The notes beneath the pieces were generated by a model. It was not told the origin of the DNA, did not search any database, and saw only the letters and a program-made list of their open reading frames with translations. Positions 49,975-58,676 of a DNA stretch of 64,000 nucleotides are shown here, one piece after another. The stretch comes from Hippopus hippopus (Eukaryota > Mollusca > Bivalvia > Cardiida > Cardiidae). Each line of letters begins with the position of its first letter. The first letter of the stretch is position 1. The position numbers and the translations under genes are program-made. The DNA is taken from the NCBI GenBank assembly GCA_946811185.2, contig OX328097.1:9680252-9744251 (forward strand), given 5' to 3'.

Positions 49975-50850
49975 ATGTCATTTCTAAAAATAACTGACCC
50001 TGCAAAAAGAGACTTAATTGTAAAAGAGTATCTCGAAACGAAAAAGAAGATTCGGGATAATCTACTAGCAGAGAGAACAGGAGAACAACAACTTCAAAAC
50101 GATTTGTCAAAGTTTTTTAAACCTATAACAGAAACACAAAAAGCTACAACAAAGGAAATTACAGAGGGGCTTAAACCTATTAAAGAAGGTATCGAACAGT
50201 TACCACAAGCTATTAATCTACCAGCTTATCCATCAATAGAAGCTTATCCCTCTGGAGAAAAACCAACTATTGAGGAATATAAAGGTACATATGAAATTGG
50301 GCCACTTGCAGAGGAGTATCTAACAAAAGCTCTTACTGAAGGTGATGTTGATAAAACATGGGGATTATATGATAAAGATAAAAAATTTTATATTGGTAGC
50401 AAAATGATCGGAATTCACCATGATGATATTGTTCTTGGTACAGATATATATATAGGAACACCTGGTTTATGGGAGTTAATTGTCGCTAAAGAACCAAATG
50501 AAAATATTTATACAAATGAGGATTATACAAATTATTCAGATTTAATGAGACGAACCAGCGCTCTTCATAGACATAACGACCCGTATAATCCACGTCCTAA
50601 AAGTTCTAGAAGTAAAAAATGGATGGAAATTCTTAGTCCTATTTGGCATAATAGGAAAAAGTATGAAGGAAAAGGAATTGTTATCCCATCTGACCCTAAC
50701 GCATTACTAGAAAGACTAGACCTATTGATGGCAAGTAAAGAAGCAGGTAATACAGGTGTAAGAAATGAGGTAGTAAGCATTTGTGATGAATTAAAAAGAC
50801 AAGGTGTTTTAAATTCAAACGCTTATAAAAATTTAATGTCTATACTATAA
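49975..50850 (+). CDS. Conserved Polinton protein of unknown function (GTPGLWEL)
   Basis: 291 residues. The N-terminal half is helical and charged (residues 1-75). A proline-rich linker (about 76-100) is followed by a compact domain with GDVDKTWGLYDKDKKFYIGS, HHDDIVLGTDIYIGTPGLWEL and RHNDPYNPRPKSSRSKKW. It ends with a helical tail (DPNALLERLDLLMASKEAG). I recognise the GTPGLWEL and RPKSSRSxKW signatures as recurring in animal Polintons but know no function. It lies between the membrane protein and two more virion-type genes, so a structural or assembly role is likely. Confidence 0.65.
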   Translation: MSFLKITDPAKRDLIVKEYLETKKKIRDNLLAERTGEQQLQNDLSKFFKPITETQKATTKEITEGLKPIKEGIEQLPQAINLPAYPSIEAYPSGEKPTIEEYKGTYEIGPLAEEYLTKALTEGDVDKTWGLYDKDKKFYIGSKMIGIHHDDIVLGTDIYIGTPGLWELIVAKEPNENIYTNEDYTNYSDLMRRTSALHRHNDPYNPRPKSSRSKKWMEILSPIWHNRKKYEGKGIVIPSDPNALLERLDLLMASKEAGNTGVRNEVVSICDELKRQGVLNSNAYKNLMSIL

Positions 50851-50854
50851 AAAG

Positions 50855-51254
50855 ATGATAATCACTAAGAAACACGGATTTAAAAAAAAGGTATTCATAC
50901 GGTGGTGCCGGAATCTTTGATAGTATTTCTAACTTTTTAGCGAGGCTTTTTACTAGTAGTGCAGCTAAACAAATTGCGTCTTCTGCCCTTGATGTAGGAA
51001 AGAGTGTAGCTAAGGAAGGAGCAAAGAAAGCTTTAGAGGTTGGAAAAAGTGCAGCTGTAGAAGCAGGGAAAAAATTAGTTACAAAAGCTTTAACACCAAA
51101 ATCGAAGCAAATTTTACAAAAATATAACACAACACCAAAACCTAATGATACTCCTAAAACGCAAAACATTAACACATTAATAGATGGAAGTGCCATTGCT
51201 ATTCAAGACTTAGTTAAAAGATTAAACAGTGGAGCGGGTATTAAAACAGTATGA
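50855..51254 (+). pseudogene. Adenovirus pVI-like minor virion protein, frame broken at A8
   Basis: Begins with MIITKKHGF at 50855. The original frame meets a stop about 22 codons in, whereas a second frame (from 50892) is open for 121 codons to TGA at 51254. That second part has a YGGAGIFDSI-type hydrophobic helix and a long alanine/lysine-rich amphipathic helix (VGKSVAKEGAKKALEVGKSA), features of membrane-lytic pVI-like proteins. The switch point coincides with an A8 homopolymer (50882-50889), so one inserted base explains the break. It could be a real mutation, a sequencing or assembly error, or slippage. The repaired product is not given here. Its place between the GTPGLWEL protein and the 118-residue gene is usual for Polintons. 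Confidence 0.8.
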
Positions 51255-51278
51255 AGAAAAAAAATATAAAAAAAAAGA

Positions 51279-51635
51279 ATGTCTATATTAAATTTTAATC
51301 GTGTAGATTATAAAAAATACAATACTAGTTGTATTAATATAGTAGGCGCTTCTTTAAACATACAAGATTGTGAAATCCTTGAAATTAATAAAACGAAATA
51401 TAATTATAAAAAAGCTGTTGTGAAGTTATCTCCTGAAAAGGTAATTGCAATGAAAGAGATTGAGGAAAAGGTGAATAAATATTTAAAAAATTGGGGTATA
51501 CCTGAAATAACACTTGTATACGGTAATAGAGTTTATTCTAAAGCTATACTGGATACCGCAAAAAGCATTAAAATTCAAGGTGTGTTTGTTAACGATAATA
51601 ATAAGTCTTTTCCCCAGCTTTGGTTTGAAATTTAA
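51279..51635 (+). CDS. Conserved small Polinton protein (YGNRVYSK)
   Basis: 118 residues, mixed alpha/beta, soluble. It has ITLVYGNRVYSKAILD and a C-terminal IKIQGVFVNDNNKSFPQLWFE, both familiar from small Polinton proteins located beside the capsid gene; an OB-fold-like or ssDNA-binding identity is speculative. It lies 53 bp before the capsid gene. The ATG context is A-rich, AAAAAAGAATG. Confidence 0.6.
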   Translation: MSILNFNRVDYKKYNTSCINIVGASLNIQDCEILEINKTKYNYKKAVVKLSPEKVIAMKEIEEKVNKYLKNWGIPEITLVYGNRVYSKAILDTAKSIKIQGVFVNDNNKSFPQLWFEI

Positions 51636-51688
51636 GTAACACAATTATAATTTTTATTTTATTTAAAAATTATAATCACTATTATAAA

Positions 51689-52975
51689 ATGGATATTTTA
51701 AAAATAACTGAACCAATTTTAAAAGATGATAGTATTGTTGAGTATGAACACCATGAGTATGAACCAATCACTGGTACCAATCTCAACAGCTCAGGAGCAG
51801 ACATTAGGATTAACATTGAGACTCAAGATATTTTTACTCATCCTAGTGAAAGTTATTTACTTATTGTAGGCGAATTAGTAAGAAGTGATAATGGAGCAGT
51901 TTATGATGCTAACACTAATATTTCTTTAACAAACAATGGTCTCATGTATCTTTTTAAAAATATTAAGTATCAACTTTCGGGTATGGAGATTGAATCTGTA
52001 TTGAATCCTGGTCAGGCTACTACAATGCTTGGTTTGTTAAAATACCCGGATGATTTCTCTAAATCACAAGGGTTAAATCAATTGTGGTATAAAGATACAG
52101 CAGCTAACGCGGGTGCCGGAAACACTGGTTTTATTGTAAGAAGAAATTATATTATTAATGACCCTCTTCCAAGAGGTACCTTTAGCTTCAGAGTTCCATT
52201 AAAACATATATTTGGTTTTTGTGATGATTATGATAAGATATTGTATGGAATGAAGCAAACTCTCACATTAACGAGAAATAATGATAATGATGCGGTCTTT
52301 CGAGATGGTGTTGCTCCTGCTGATGGTAGAATTAATTTACTTAGAGTATCTTGGTTTATACCTCATGTGTTACCCGCAGATGAAGAGAAAATGCAACTTT
52401 ATAAAATTATCGAGAAAAAAGAAAAAATACCGGTTGGATATAGAATGAGGCAGTGCGACTCTATTGCGGTTCCCGAGTCAACATCATTTACCTGGAGACT
52501 TGCTGTCAAATCATCACCTGAAGTGCCACGTTTTATCATTGTTGGTTTTCAAACTGGTAAAAGCGGTGACCAACAACAAAATCCAGCCATATTTGACCAT
52601 AGAAACGTTAAAAACATTTATGTTACATTAAATTCTACTAGATATCCCGCTGTTGATTATAATCTCAGTTTTACCGCAAACCAATTTAGTAGAGTGTATG
52701 GTGACGCTTCTCTATTTAGGTCTAAGTTTTATAACATGAATGAAATGGTGTCAAACCCTAACATTACTCCCTCAGATTATAAAACCCTTTATCCTTTGTT
52801 TTTGTTTGATGTTTCCAAACAGAGTGATAGATTAAAATACTCTGTCACTGATATCCAAATCAAAACACATTTTACTGAAAATGTGCTTGCGAATACAGAG
52901 GCATATGCTGTTATTATTAGTGATAGGTTAATTAACTTCCAGTCTGATGGAAATAAAATGAGTGTAGTGTATTAA
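51689..52975 (+). CDS. MCP: Major capsid protein (double jelly roll)
   Basis: 428 residues. The N-terminal region has YEHHEYEPITGTNLNSSGAD and RINIETQDIFTHPSESYLLI, and the central region includes FKNIKYQLSGMEIESVLNPG, all typical of Polinton hexon-like capsid proteins. The C-terminal half has repeated strand-rich segments (KSDQ, YKTLYPLFLFDVSK) ending AYAVIISDRLINFQSDG. The protein should trimerise into pseudo-hexameric capsomers and coat the particle. The ATG is preceded by CACTATTATAAA. It converges with the SAP-like gene, the two stops lying 8 bp apart. No break is seen. Confidence 0.93.
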   Translation: MDILKITEPILKDDSIVEYEHHEYEPITGTNLNSSGADIRINIETQDIFTHPSESYLLIVGELVRSDNGAVYDANTNISLTNNGLMYLFKNIKYQLSGMEIESVLNPGQATTMLGLLKYPDDFSKSQGLNQLWYKDTAANAGAGNTGFIVRRNYIINDPLPRGTFSFRVPLKHIFGFCDDYDKILYGMKQTLTLTRNNDNDAVFRDGVAPADGRINLLRVSWFIPHVLPADEEKMQLYKIIEKKEKIPVGYRMRQCDSIAVPESTSFTWRLAVKSSPEVPRFIIVGFQTGKSGDQQQNPAIFDHRNVKNIYVTLNSTRYPAVDYNLSFTANQFSRVYGDASLFRSKFYNMNEMVSNPNITPSDYKTLYPLFLFDVSKQSDRLKYSVTDIQIKTHFTENVLANTEAYAVIISDRLINFQSDGNKMSVVY

Positions 52976-52983
52976 GATTTTAA

Positions 52984-53199
52984 CTATCTATTTAATTTCC
53001 AAAGTTGCCAATATCTTTTTTCCATTGGTTTTTTATTTAAATCTGGTTTAATACCATTACGAACTAGTTTTTCAACTATCTCATGTTTAAGTAAATGTTT
53101 AATTCCGTATTCATTATATCTCTTAGGTACCTTAGCTTCACATAATTTCAATAGTTCAACTCCGGTATATCTTTTCATAAATTCTTCTTTATAATCCAT
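52984..53199 (-). CDS. 71-residue SAP-like protein
   Basis: TGVELLKLCEAKVPKRYNEY followed by KHLLKHEIVEKLVRNGI matches the helix-loop-helix pattern of a SAP DNA-binding domain (hydrophobic and Gly positions), then a basic tail. SAP domains bind AT-rich DNA. The call is tentative, from pattern only. It converges with the capsid gene. Confidence 0.5.
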   Translation of the reverse strand: MDYKEEFMKRYTGVELLKLCEAKVPKRYNEYGIKHLLKHEIVEKLVRNGIKPDLNKKPMEKRYWQLWKLNR

Positions 53200-53255
53200 T
53201 TTATATATATTAATGTTGAATTAATATATATATAATTTCATTTTTTATTTATTAA

Positions 53256-53876
53256 TTAAATAAGTAATTGATTAAAAGAATTATTTCTTTCTTCCATTAG
53301 GTTTTCTTCTCTTTTCTTCTTTAGTTCTTCACACTTTTCTACTTTAACACCACCCAATCTCATTGTAAATCCACTTTTATTATCATCACTTCTCCCCCAA
53401 AGACCACTTACTTCTATAGCATATTTTCCTTCAGTTATTGAATATTCGAAAAATTTATTATGGTTAACCCCTACATATTTATTATTTCTTCCTTTCTCAA
53501 GAAAGAAATTATTATCAAATCTTTTATTTTCTATTTTCATTTTAATAAATCCTTTCTCTTCATAATTAGCAAATATATCATTAACATTGAAATTATCTTT
53601 TATAATTTCTTTACTATCATTATCATCCACTCCACTGATACATCTCTTTAGGAAATTACTAAATTCTTCATTATATACTATATTTACAAAAGAATTATAA
53701 TCTCCACTATCAGGATTAATATAAGTACTAAGAGTTGTCATATTTTCAGGAGTTGAAGATGAAAGTAAATAGAAAATTCCTCTCTTATTGTTACAAATAA
53801 AATTAGTAAATAATATTTTTCCATCACTCGATTTAATTGGAGTTGTAAGTTTAACTTCACCGTTTAACCTGCTCAT
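53256..53876 (-). CDS. 206-residue protein of unknown function
   Basis: The start is the ATG at 53876, directly after a variant of the shared upstream block; the frame continues upstream only to a TTG. It has no recognised domain. It contains an N-terminal beta-rich segment (VKLTTPIKSSDGKILFTNFI), an acidic middle and a charged C-terminal helix (KVEKCEELKKKREENLMEER). The promoter-type block shared with the two terminal genes (42085-42894 and 57792-58313) suggests coordinated expression of these three unknown genes. It reads leftward, divergent from the polymerase. Confidence 0.6.
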   Translation of the reverse strand: MSRLNGEVKLTTPIKSSDGKILFTNFICNNKRGIFYLLSSSTPENMTTLSTYINPDSGDYNSFVNIVYNEEFSNFLKRCISGVDDNDSKEIIKDNFNVNDIFANYEEKGFIKMKIENKRFDNNFFLEKGRNNKYVGVNHNKFFEYSITEGKYAIEVSGLWGRSDDNKSGFTMRLGGVKVEKCEELKKKREENLMEERNNSFNQLLI

Positions 53877-53925
53877 CTTACAATAATTATGTAATAAAAA
53901 ATTTAAGAAATTCAAAAATTTTTTA
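53877..53925 (-). promoter_or_regulatory. Shared upstream block, divergent copy
   Basis: Reads TTTTTGAATTTCTTAAATTT, then ...AATTATTGTAAGATG. It shares the TTTTTGAATTT.CTTA and TAAGATG parts with the two closely matching copies, but has an altered middle. Confidence 0.55.
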
Positions 53926-53983
53926 TTATTAAAAAATAAAAAAAATGATTTTAATATAGTAATATGATATTATATAAATAAAG

Positions 53984-56900
53984 ATGTCTTGGCTTAGTAG
54001 GATATCAAATATTGCTCAAAGAGCTGTGTCAAATGTTGGAAGAGCTATAACTAGTGCTATACCTCAATCAATCCAACGAAGAGTTAATAATTTTACTAAT
54101 TGGTTAACTGGTAATGTTGAAGAAGAACAATTACCACAAGTTTTTAATGAAATTGTTCAAAATGTTAGAGAAAATTACCCACCAAGACCTCAAAGACAAC
54201 CACTTGAAGTTAGAGAGGGTGTATCAACATTTAATGAGTTTAGTAGAACATATACTATAGATGGTATTGAAGGTTATTCACCACATAGATTCTTTGCTGA
54301 TAGTTGGAGGCGTTTAATAGATGTTTTTAAAAATAATTTAGGAAGAAAAATAAAATTTGTATTTAAAGTTAAATTTTACTTAACTACAGACCTTGGTAGA
54401 GTGGTTGAGCCTGCTTTTCATAGTAGTAATTTCTTAAATTTAAATGAGGAAGTAATAGAGGAATCATTAAATGATATGATAGATGAAATTTTAGAAAAAA
54501 TAGCTAAATTTCAAAGTATGGGTAGCGGGTGGGCATTAAAAGAAATTGTACAATTAGAATTACATACAGCTGAGTTTAACCCTTTAAGAGCTAATGGTTG
54601 GTTATCCTTACCAAAATGGATTGCTAACAAAAAAGCAGTTATTAATATGAAAAATAAAGATAATAAATGTTTTTTATGGTGTTGTTTAAGAGAGTCTAAT
54701 CCAACAGAAATTCACCCAGAAAGAGTTGATAAAGCTTTGAAAGAAAAGGAAAGTAGTTTAAATATGGATGGAATCGTTTACCCTGTTTCAATTATTGATA
54801 TTAAAAAGTTTGAAAGGCGAAATCCTGGAATTAGTGTAAATGTATATTGTTATAATGAAAACAAAAAAATTTTTCCTCGTAGAATCACTGATGAGAAAAA
54901 AGATAAACATGTTAACCTTCTTTTAATTAAAGATGGTGAAAATACACATTATGCTTTAATAAAAAACTTAAAAAGGTTAGTAATAAGTCAAGTAACCAGT
55001 AATCATAAACATATAGAAATTTGTGACCGTTGTTTGAATCATTTTGGTAGTAAAGAACTTTTAGAAAAACATAAAAGATATTGCAATAATAATGAAGCTG
55101 TTTATGTAAATATGCCAAACCCAAATACTTGGTTATCTTTTAAAAATTATGACAAAAAAATTGAGGTTCCTTTTGTTGTATATGCTGATTTCGAAAGTGT
55201 TTTAAAACCCTTAAACCCATCTCAACCAGAATCTAAAAAAGAAAGTTATACTATAAAATATCAACAACATATACCTTGTAGCTTTTACTATATTATAAAA
55301 TGTTTTGATGATAATGTTATGAAACCTAAAATAAGAAGTTATGTTGGAGAAAAAGCTGATGAAAAATTTATAGATTATTTAGAAAATGATATTCGAGAAA
55401 TTCATCAAAAATATTACCAAAACCCAAAACCTATTGAAATAACACAAGAAGAGAAAGCAAAGTACCAGAAAGAAACACATTGTTGGATTTGTAATAAAGA
55501 ATTTAAAATTAGTGATGAGGAATTTGCTTATAATGAAGTATTTAATGATGGAGTATTCGATGATGGTGAATTCATGAATAATGAATTATTTAATGATGAA
55601 GAAATTAGTGATGAAGAAATTAGTGATGAAAAACCTGATGATAAAAATCATAATGTAAGAGACCATTGTCATTTCACAGGTAAATATAGAGGTGCCGCAC
55701 ATAGTAAATGTAATATAAATGCTAAAATACCTAAATTCACTCCAATATACTTACATAATCTTAGTGGATATGATTCTCATCTTTTTATTAAATATTTAGG
55801 TCAAATTGAAGGAAAGATTGATTGTATCGCAAATACTGAAGAAAAATATATTACTTTTAGTAAAAATATTCATGTTGGGAGTTATACTAATAAAAAAGAA
55901 GAAGTTAAACCTATACATCATAAAATAAGGTTTGTTGATAGTTTTAAATTTATGAGTTCTAGTTTGGATAAACTTTCGAGTAATTTAGAAGAAAACCAAT
56001 TAAAAATTTTATCGAGATATTTTAATGATAAAGAATTACCATTGGTTAGAAGAAAAGGAGTTTTTCCTTATGAGTATTTAGATTCCTTTGATAAACTAAA
56101 AGATAAAGAATTACCACCTAAAGAAGCATTTTACTCTAGTCTAAATAAAGAAGGAATTAGTGATGAAGATTATGCTCATGCACAAAATGTTTGGAAAGCT
56201 TTTAATATGAAAACATTTGAAGAGTATTTAAAACTTTACAATCAAATAGATGTATTGCTTTTAGCAGATGTTTTTGAGAACTTTAGAGATGTTTGTCGTA
56301 AAAATTATAATTTAGACCCTAGTTGGTATCTTACTTCTCCAGGTTTAGCTTGGGATGCAGCATTAAAAATTACTGAAATAAATCTTGAACTTTTATCTGA
56401 TGTTGATATGCTTTTAATGGTTGAAGAGGGTATCAGAGGAGGGGTTAGCATGTGTAGTAAAAGGTATTGTGAAGCAAATAATAAGTATATGGGTGATTTA
56501 TATGATTCTGGTAAACCTTCGAAATATTTATTATATATAGATGCAAATAGCCTTTATGCTTGGGCTATGAGTCAACCACTTCCTACTCATGATTTTAAAT
56601 GGATGACAGATAAAGATTTAAACAATTGGCAAAAAATTCCATGTATATTAGAAGTAGATTTAGAATATCCAAAAGAGTTACATGATTCACATAGTGACTT
56701 TCCTTTAGCACCTGAACGTTTAAAAATAGAAAAAGTAGAAAAACTTATTCCAAATTTAAATAATAAAAAGAATTATATTATTCATCATGAAGCTTTAAAA
56801 ACGTGTGATGAATTAGGTTTAAAGATTACCAAAATACATCGAGGTATCAAGTTTAAGGAAAGTAGATGGTTAAAATCATATATCGATACAAATATTAAAT

Positions 56901-57715
56901 TAAGAAAAGCAGCAAAAAATAATTTCGAAAAAGATTTTTTTAAATTAATGAATAATTCAGTTTTTGGTAAAACCATGGAAAATGTAAGAAAAAGGAGAAC
57001 CATTGAATTAGTTAATAATGTAGAACGTTTAAGAAAGTTAGTAGCAAAACCAAATTTTACCCATCTATCAAGGTTTCATGAAAAACTAGCAGCGGTACAT
57101 ATGAAAAAAACAGAAATAAAATATGATAAACCTGTTTACTCAGGATTAAGTATTTTAGATATTAGTAAAACACATATGCAAAGAACTTATTATAATTACT
57201 TCAAAGCTAAATATGGTGAAAAGGTTAGAATGTGTTATACTGATACAGATAGTTTTATCCTTGAAGTAGAAACTGAGGATTTATATAAGGATATGGAAAA
57301 GGATGTATCACATATGTTTGATACAAGCAATTACTCTGAAAATCATTTCTTAAAAAATATTTGTAATGCTGGTGTAGTTGGTAAGTTTAAAGATGAGTTA
57401 GGTGGTAAAATTATGACTGGGTTTGTTGGTTTAGGTGCAAAACAATATGCTTATAAAACCTTAGATGGTAAGGAAGATAAAAGATGTAAAGGGGTTAAAA
57501 GAGTGGTTGTTAAAAAAGAAATACATTTTGATGATTATAAAGAATGTTTGCTTACAAAAAATGACCAATATAGAAAGATGGTTGTTTTAAGAAGTAAGGA
57601 ACATAATATGTATACAGAGGAGTTAAATAAAAAAGCATTAGGTTCAAGTGATGATAAGAGATTTGTTTTAAAGAATAATATTGATACTTTAGCATTGGGC
57701 CATTATAAAATATAA
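53984..57715 (+). CDS. POLB: Protein-primed family B DNA polymerase
   Basis: 1,243 residues, the replicative enzyme. Exonuclease motifs: Exo I YADFES (D402), Exo II HNLSGYDSHLF (N592, D597), Exo III NQIDVLLLADV (D756). Polymerase motifs: A YIDANSLYAWAM (D853), B KLMNNSVFGKT (K987) and C CYTDTDSFI (D1087, D1089), all intact. Two zinc modules precede the core: CDRCLNHFGSKE (C347) and a split CWIC...DHCHFTGKYRGAAHSKC knuckle (C500, C562). The split contains an acidic, low-complexity insertion (about residues 504-560, rich in FND, DEEIS). Residues 1-130 are basic and helical and may correspond to a terminal-protein region. It lies rightward, divergent from 53876. ATG context ATAAATAAAG. Confidence 0.95.
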   Translation: MSWLSRISNIAQRAVSNVGRAITSAIPQSIQRRVNNFTNWLTGNVEEEQLPQVFNEIVQNVRENYPPRPQRQPLEVREGVSTFNEFSRTYTIDGIEGYSPHRFFADSWRRLIDVFKNNLGRKIKFVFKVKFYLTTDLGRVVEPAFHSSNFLNLNEEVIEESLNDMIDEILEKIAKFQSMGSGWALKEIVQLELHTAEFNPLRANGWLSLPKWIANKKAVINMKNKDNKCFLWCCLRESNPTEIHPERVDKALKEKESSLNMDGIVYPVSIIDIKKFERRNPGISVNVYCYNENKKIFPRRITDEKKDKHVNLLLIKDGENTHYALIKNLKRLVISQVTSNHKHIEICDRCLNHFGSKELLEKHKRYCNNNEAVYVNMPNPNTWLSFKNYDKKIEVPFVVYADFESVLKPLNPSQPESKKESYTIKYQQHIPCSFYYIIKCFDDNVMKPKIRSYVGEKADEKFIDYLENDIREIHQKYYQNPKPIEITQEEKAKYQKETHCWICNKEFKISDEEFAYNEVFNDGVFDDGEFMNNELFNDEEISDEEISDEKPDDKNHNVRDHCHFTGKYRGAAHSKCNINAKIPKFTPIYLHNLSGYDSHLFIKYLGQIEGKIDCIANTEEKYITFSKNIHVGSYTNKKEEVKPIHHKIRFVDSFKFMSSSLDKLSSNLEENQLKILSRYFNDKELPLVRRKGVFPYEYLDSFDKLKDKELPPKEAFYSSLNKEGISDEDYAHAQNVWKAFNMKTFEEYLKLYNQIDVLLLADVFENFRDVCRKNYNLDPSWYLTSPGLAWDAALKITEINLELLSDVDMLLMVEEGIRGGVSMCSKRYCEANNKYMGDLYDSGKPSKYLLYIDANSLYAWAMSQPLPTHDFKWMTDKDLNNWQKIPCILEVDLEYPKELHDSHSDFPLAPERLKIEKVEKLIPNLNNKKNYIIHHEALKTCDELGLKITKIHRGIKFKESRWLKSYIDTNIKLRKAAKNNFEKDFFKLMNNSVFGKTMENVRKRRTIELVNNVERLRKLVAKPNFTHLSRFHEKLAAVHMKKTEIKYDKPVYSGLSILDISKTHMQRTYYNYFKAKYGEKVRMCYTDTDSFILEVETEDLYKDMEKDVSHMFDTSNYSENHFLKNICNAGVVGKFKDELGGKIMTGFVGLGAKQYAYKTLDGKEDKRCKGVKRVVVKKEIHFDDYKECLLTKNDQYRKMVVLRSKEHNMYTEELNKKALGSSDDKRFVLKNNIDTLALGHYKI

Positions 57716-57738
57716 TTTAATTTTACAGATTAAATTAT

Positions 57739-57791
57739 ATTTATAAAATTTTTTGAATTTCTTATGTAGATTTCTTAATAAATATTATAAG
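57739..57791 (+). promoter_or_regulatory. Shared upstream block, copy 2
   Basis: Reads ATAAAATTTTTTGAATTTCT, then TTCTTAATAAATATTATAAGATG in continuation. It matches 42895-42946 with two or three mismatches, despite the genes downstream being unrelated. Confidence 0.78.
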
Positions 57792-58313
57792 ATGGATATG
57801 TTAAAAGAGTTTATAAAAGAAATAAAGTTAGATAACAATAAAACTTTAATAAGTGCAATAAATAATATGGAAGATAATTTAATATATATGGATATAGTTA
57901 AAGATAAGATTAAATTTTTAATTTTAGATAAAGAAATTTTAGCAAAATTTGCAATGCTTTTATCTAATTACATAAAAACTATTTTAGGTTCTATAAACCC
58001 TGAACTTAACCAAAATGAAAGTATTAAAACTTTATTTTTTGTTGAAATTCATCGATACAGAGACTTTTCAAAAAAAGCTTTAATAATTTATTATATAAAA
58101 AATTATAGATATAAAATGGATAGGAAATTAAGTAAAAACCAATTAATATATAAATTCATAAAAACTAAACGTATTGATTATGAAAAATCTTTAAAACATC
58201 CACATAAAATTAAAGAAATACTAATGAATAAAAAGGTGTCTTATGAAAATACATTTATGCCAAATCAAGCAGATATACTTGACAAACTTGTTTTTTTTAA
58301 TTTACCTGATTAA
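57792..58313 (+). CDS. 173-residue protein of unknown function, right terminal gene
   Basis: Starts MDMLKEFIKEIKLDN at the ATG directly after the shared upstream block. It is helical and lysine-rich, without a recognised domain, signal peptide or membrane segment. It reads outward toward the right repeat, mirroring the RING gene at the left end, with which it shares the promoter-type block but no obvious protein similarity. The stop is followed at once by the subterminal palindrome (58332-58376). Confidence 0.6.
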   Translation: MDMLKEFIKEIKLDNNKTLISAINNMEDNLIYMDIVKDKIKFLILDKEILAKFAMLLSNYIKTILGSINPELNQNESIKTLFFVEIHRYRDFSKKALIIYYIKNYRYKMDRKLSKNQLIYKFIKTKRIDYEKSLKHPHKIKEILMNKKVSYENTFMPNQADILDKLVFFNLPD

Positions 58314-58331
58314 CCCCTATCTAATAAGGTT

Positions 58332-58376
58332 ACACATATAATATATATACTTACCAAACTTATATATTATATGTGT
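58332..58376. repeat. AT-rich subterminal palindrome, right
   Basis: Stem ACACATATAATATATA (58332-58347) and TATATATTATATGTGT (58361-58376), 16 perfect pairs around a 13-nt loop, just inside the right terminal repeat. Mirrors 41980-42044. Confidence 0.75.
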
Positions 58377-58397
58377 CAATATATATGTTACCGTTTC

Positions 58398-58626
58398 ATC
58401 ACATCATCCTATCACCCATTCACCAATTCACCAATTCACCGATTCACTGATTTACTGCTTCAATCCCTCCATCAAGGAATTATTGAATTATTGTGTTACA
58501 CGGTCAAAACTCCCCTTCTAAAATAAGGGATAAAGTTGCTAATTACCGCTCAAAAATCCTCCATCAAGGAAATGTCTCAAGAAAAATTGTCAAAAAAGTC
58601 TCAGTACGTACATATTTCTATCTACT
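58398..58626 (-). repeat. Polinton right terminal inverted repeat
   Basis: 229 bp, ending CATATTTCTATCTACT. Inverse of 41744-41964 with an extra GAATTGGT unit and one substitution. Confidence 0.93.
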
Positions 58627-58632
58627 TATGTG
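58627..58632. other. Polinton target-site duplication, right
   Basis: TATGTG, identical to 41738-41743. Confidence 0.95.
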
Positions 58633-58676
58633 CACTGTCTGCCGTGAATAATTTGGAATCTGACTGGTATACATTA

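Larger units (their letters stand above)
41744..58626. mobile_element. Complete Polinton/Maverick (adintovirus-like) element
   Basis: 16,883 bp with 5'-AG...CT-3' ends, inverted terminal repeats of 221/229 bp and a perfect TATGTG duplication. It encodes the full core set: protein-primed PolB, DDE integrase, adenain-like protease, packaging ATPase, double-jelly-roll capsid and penton. It also carries at least a dozen smaller genes. Base composition is far more A/T-rich than the host flank, and intergenic spaces are short. Only two frame breaks are apparent, both in A homopolymers. The near-identical repeats and intact target duplication argue for recent insertion. It could be an endogenised virus or a transposon able to form virions; sequence alone cannot tell these apart. 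Confidence 0.96.

Noticed and set aside
46533..58313. Spliced host genes within the Polinton region
   Set aside because: All frames are compact, intronless and of viral type; splice signals are not needed to explain them.
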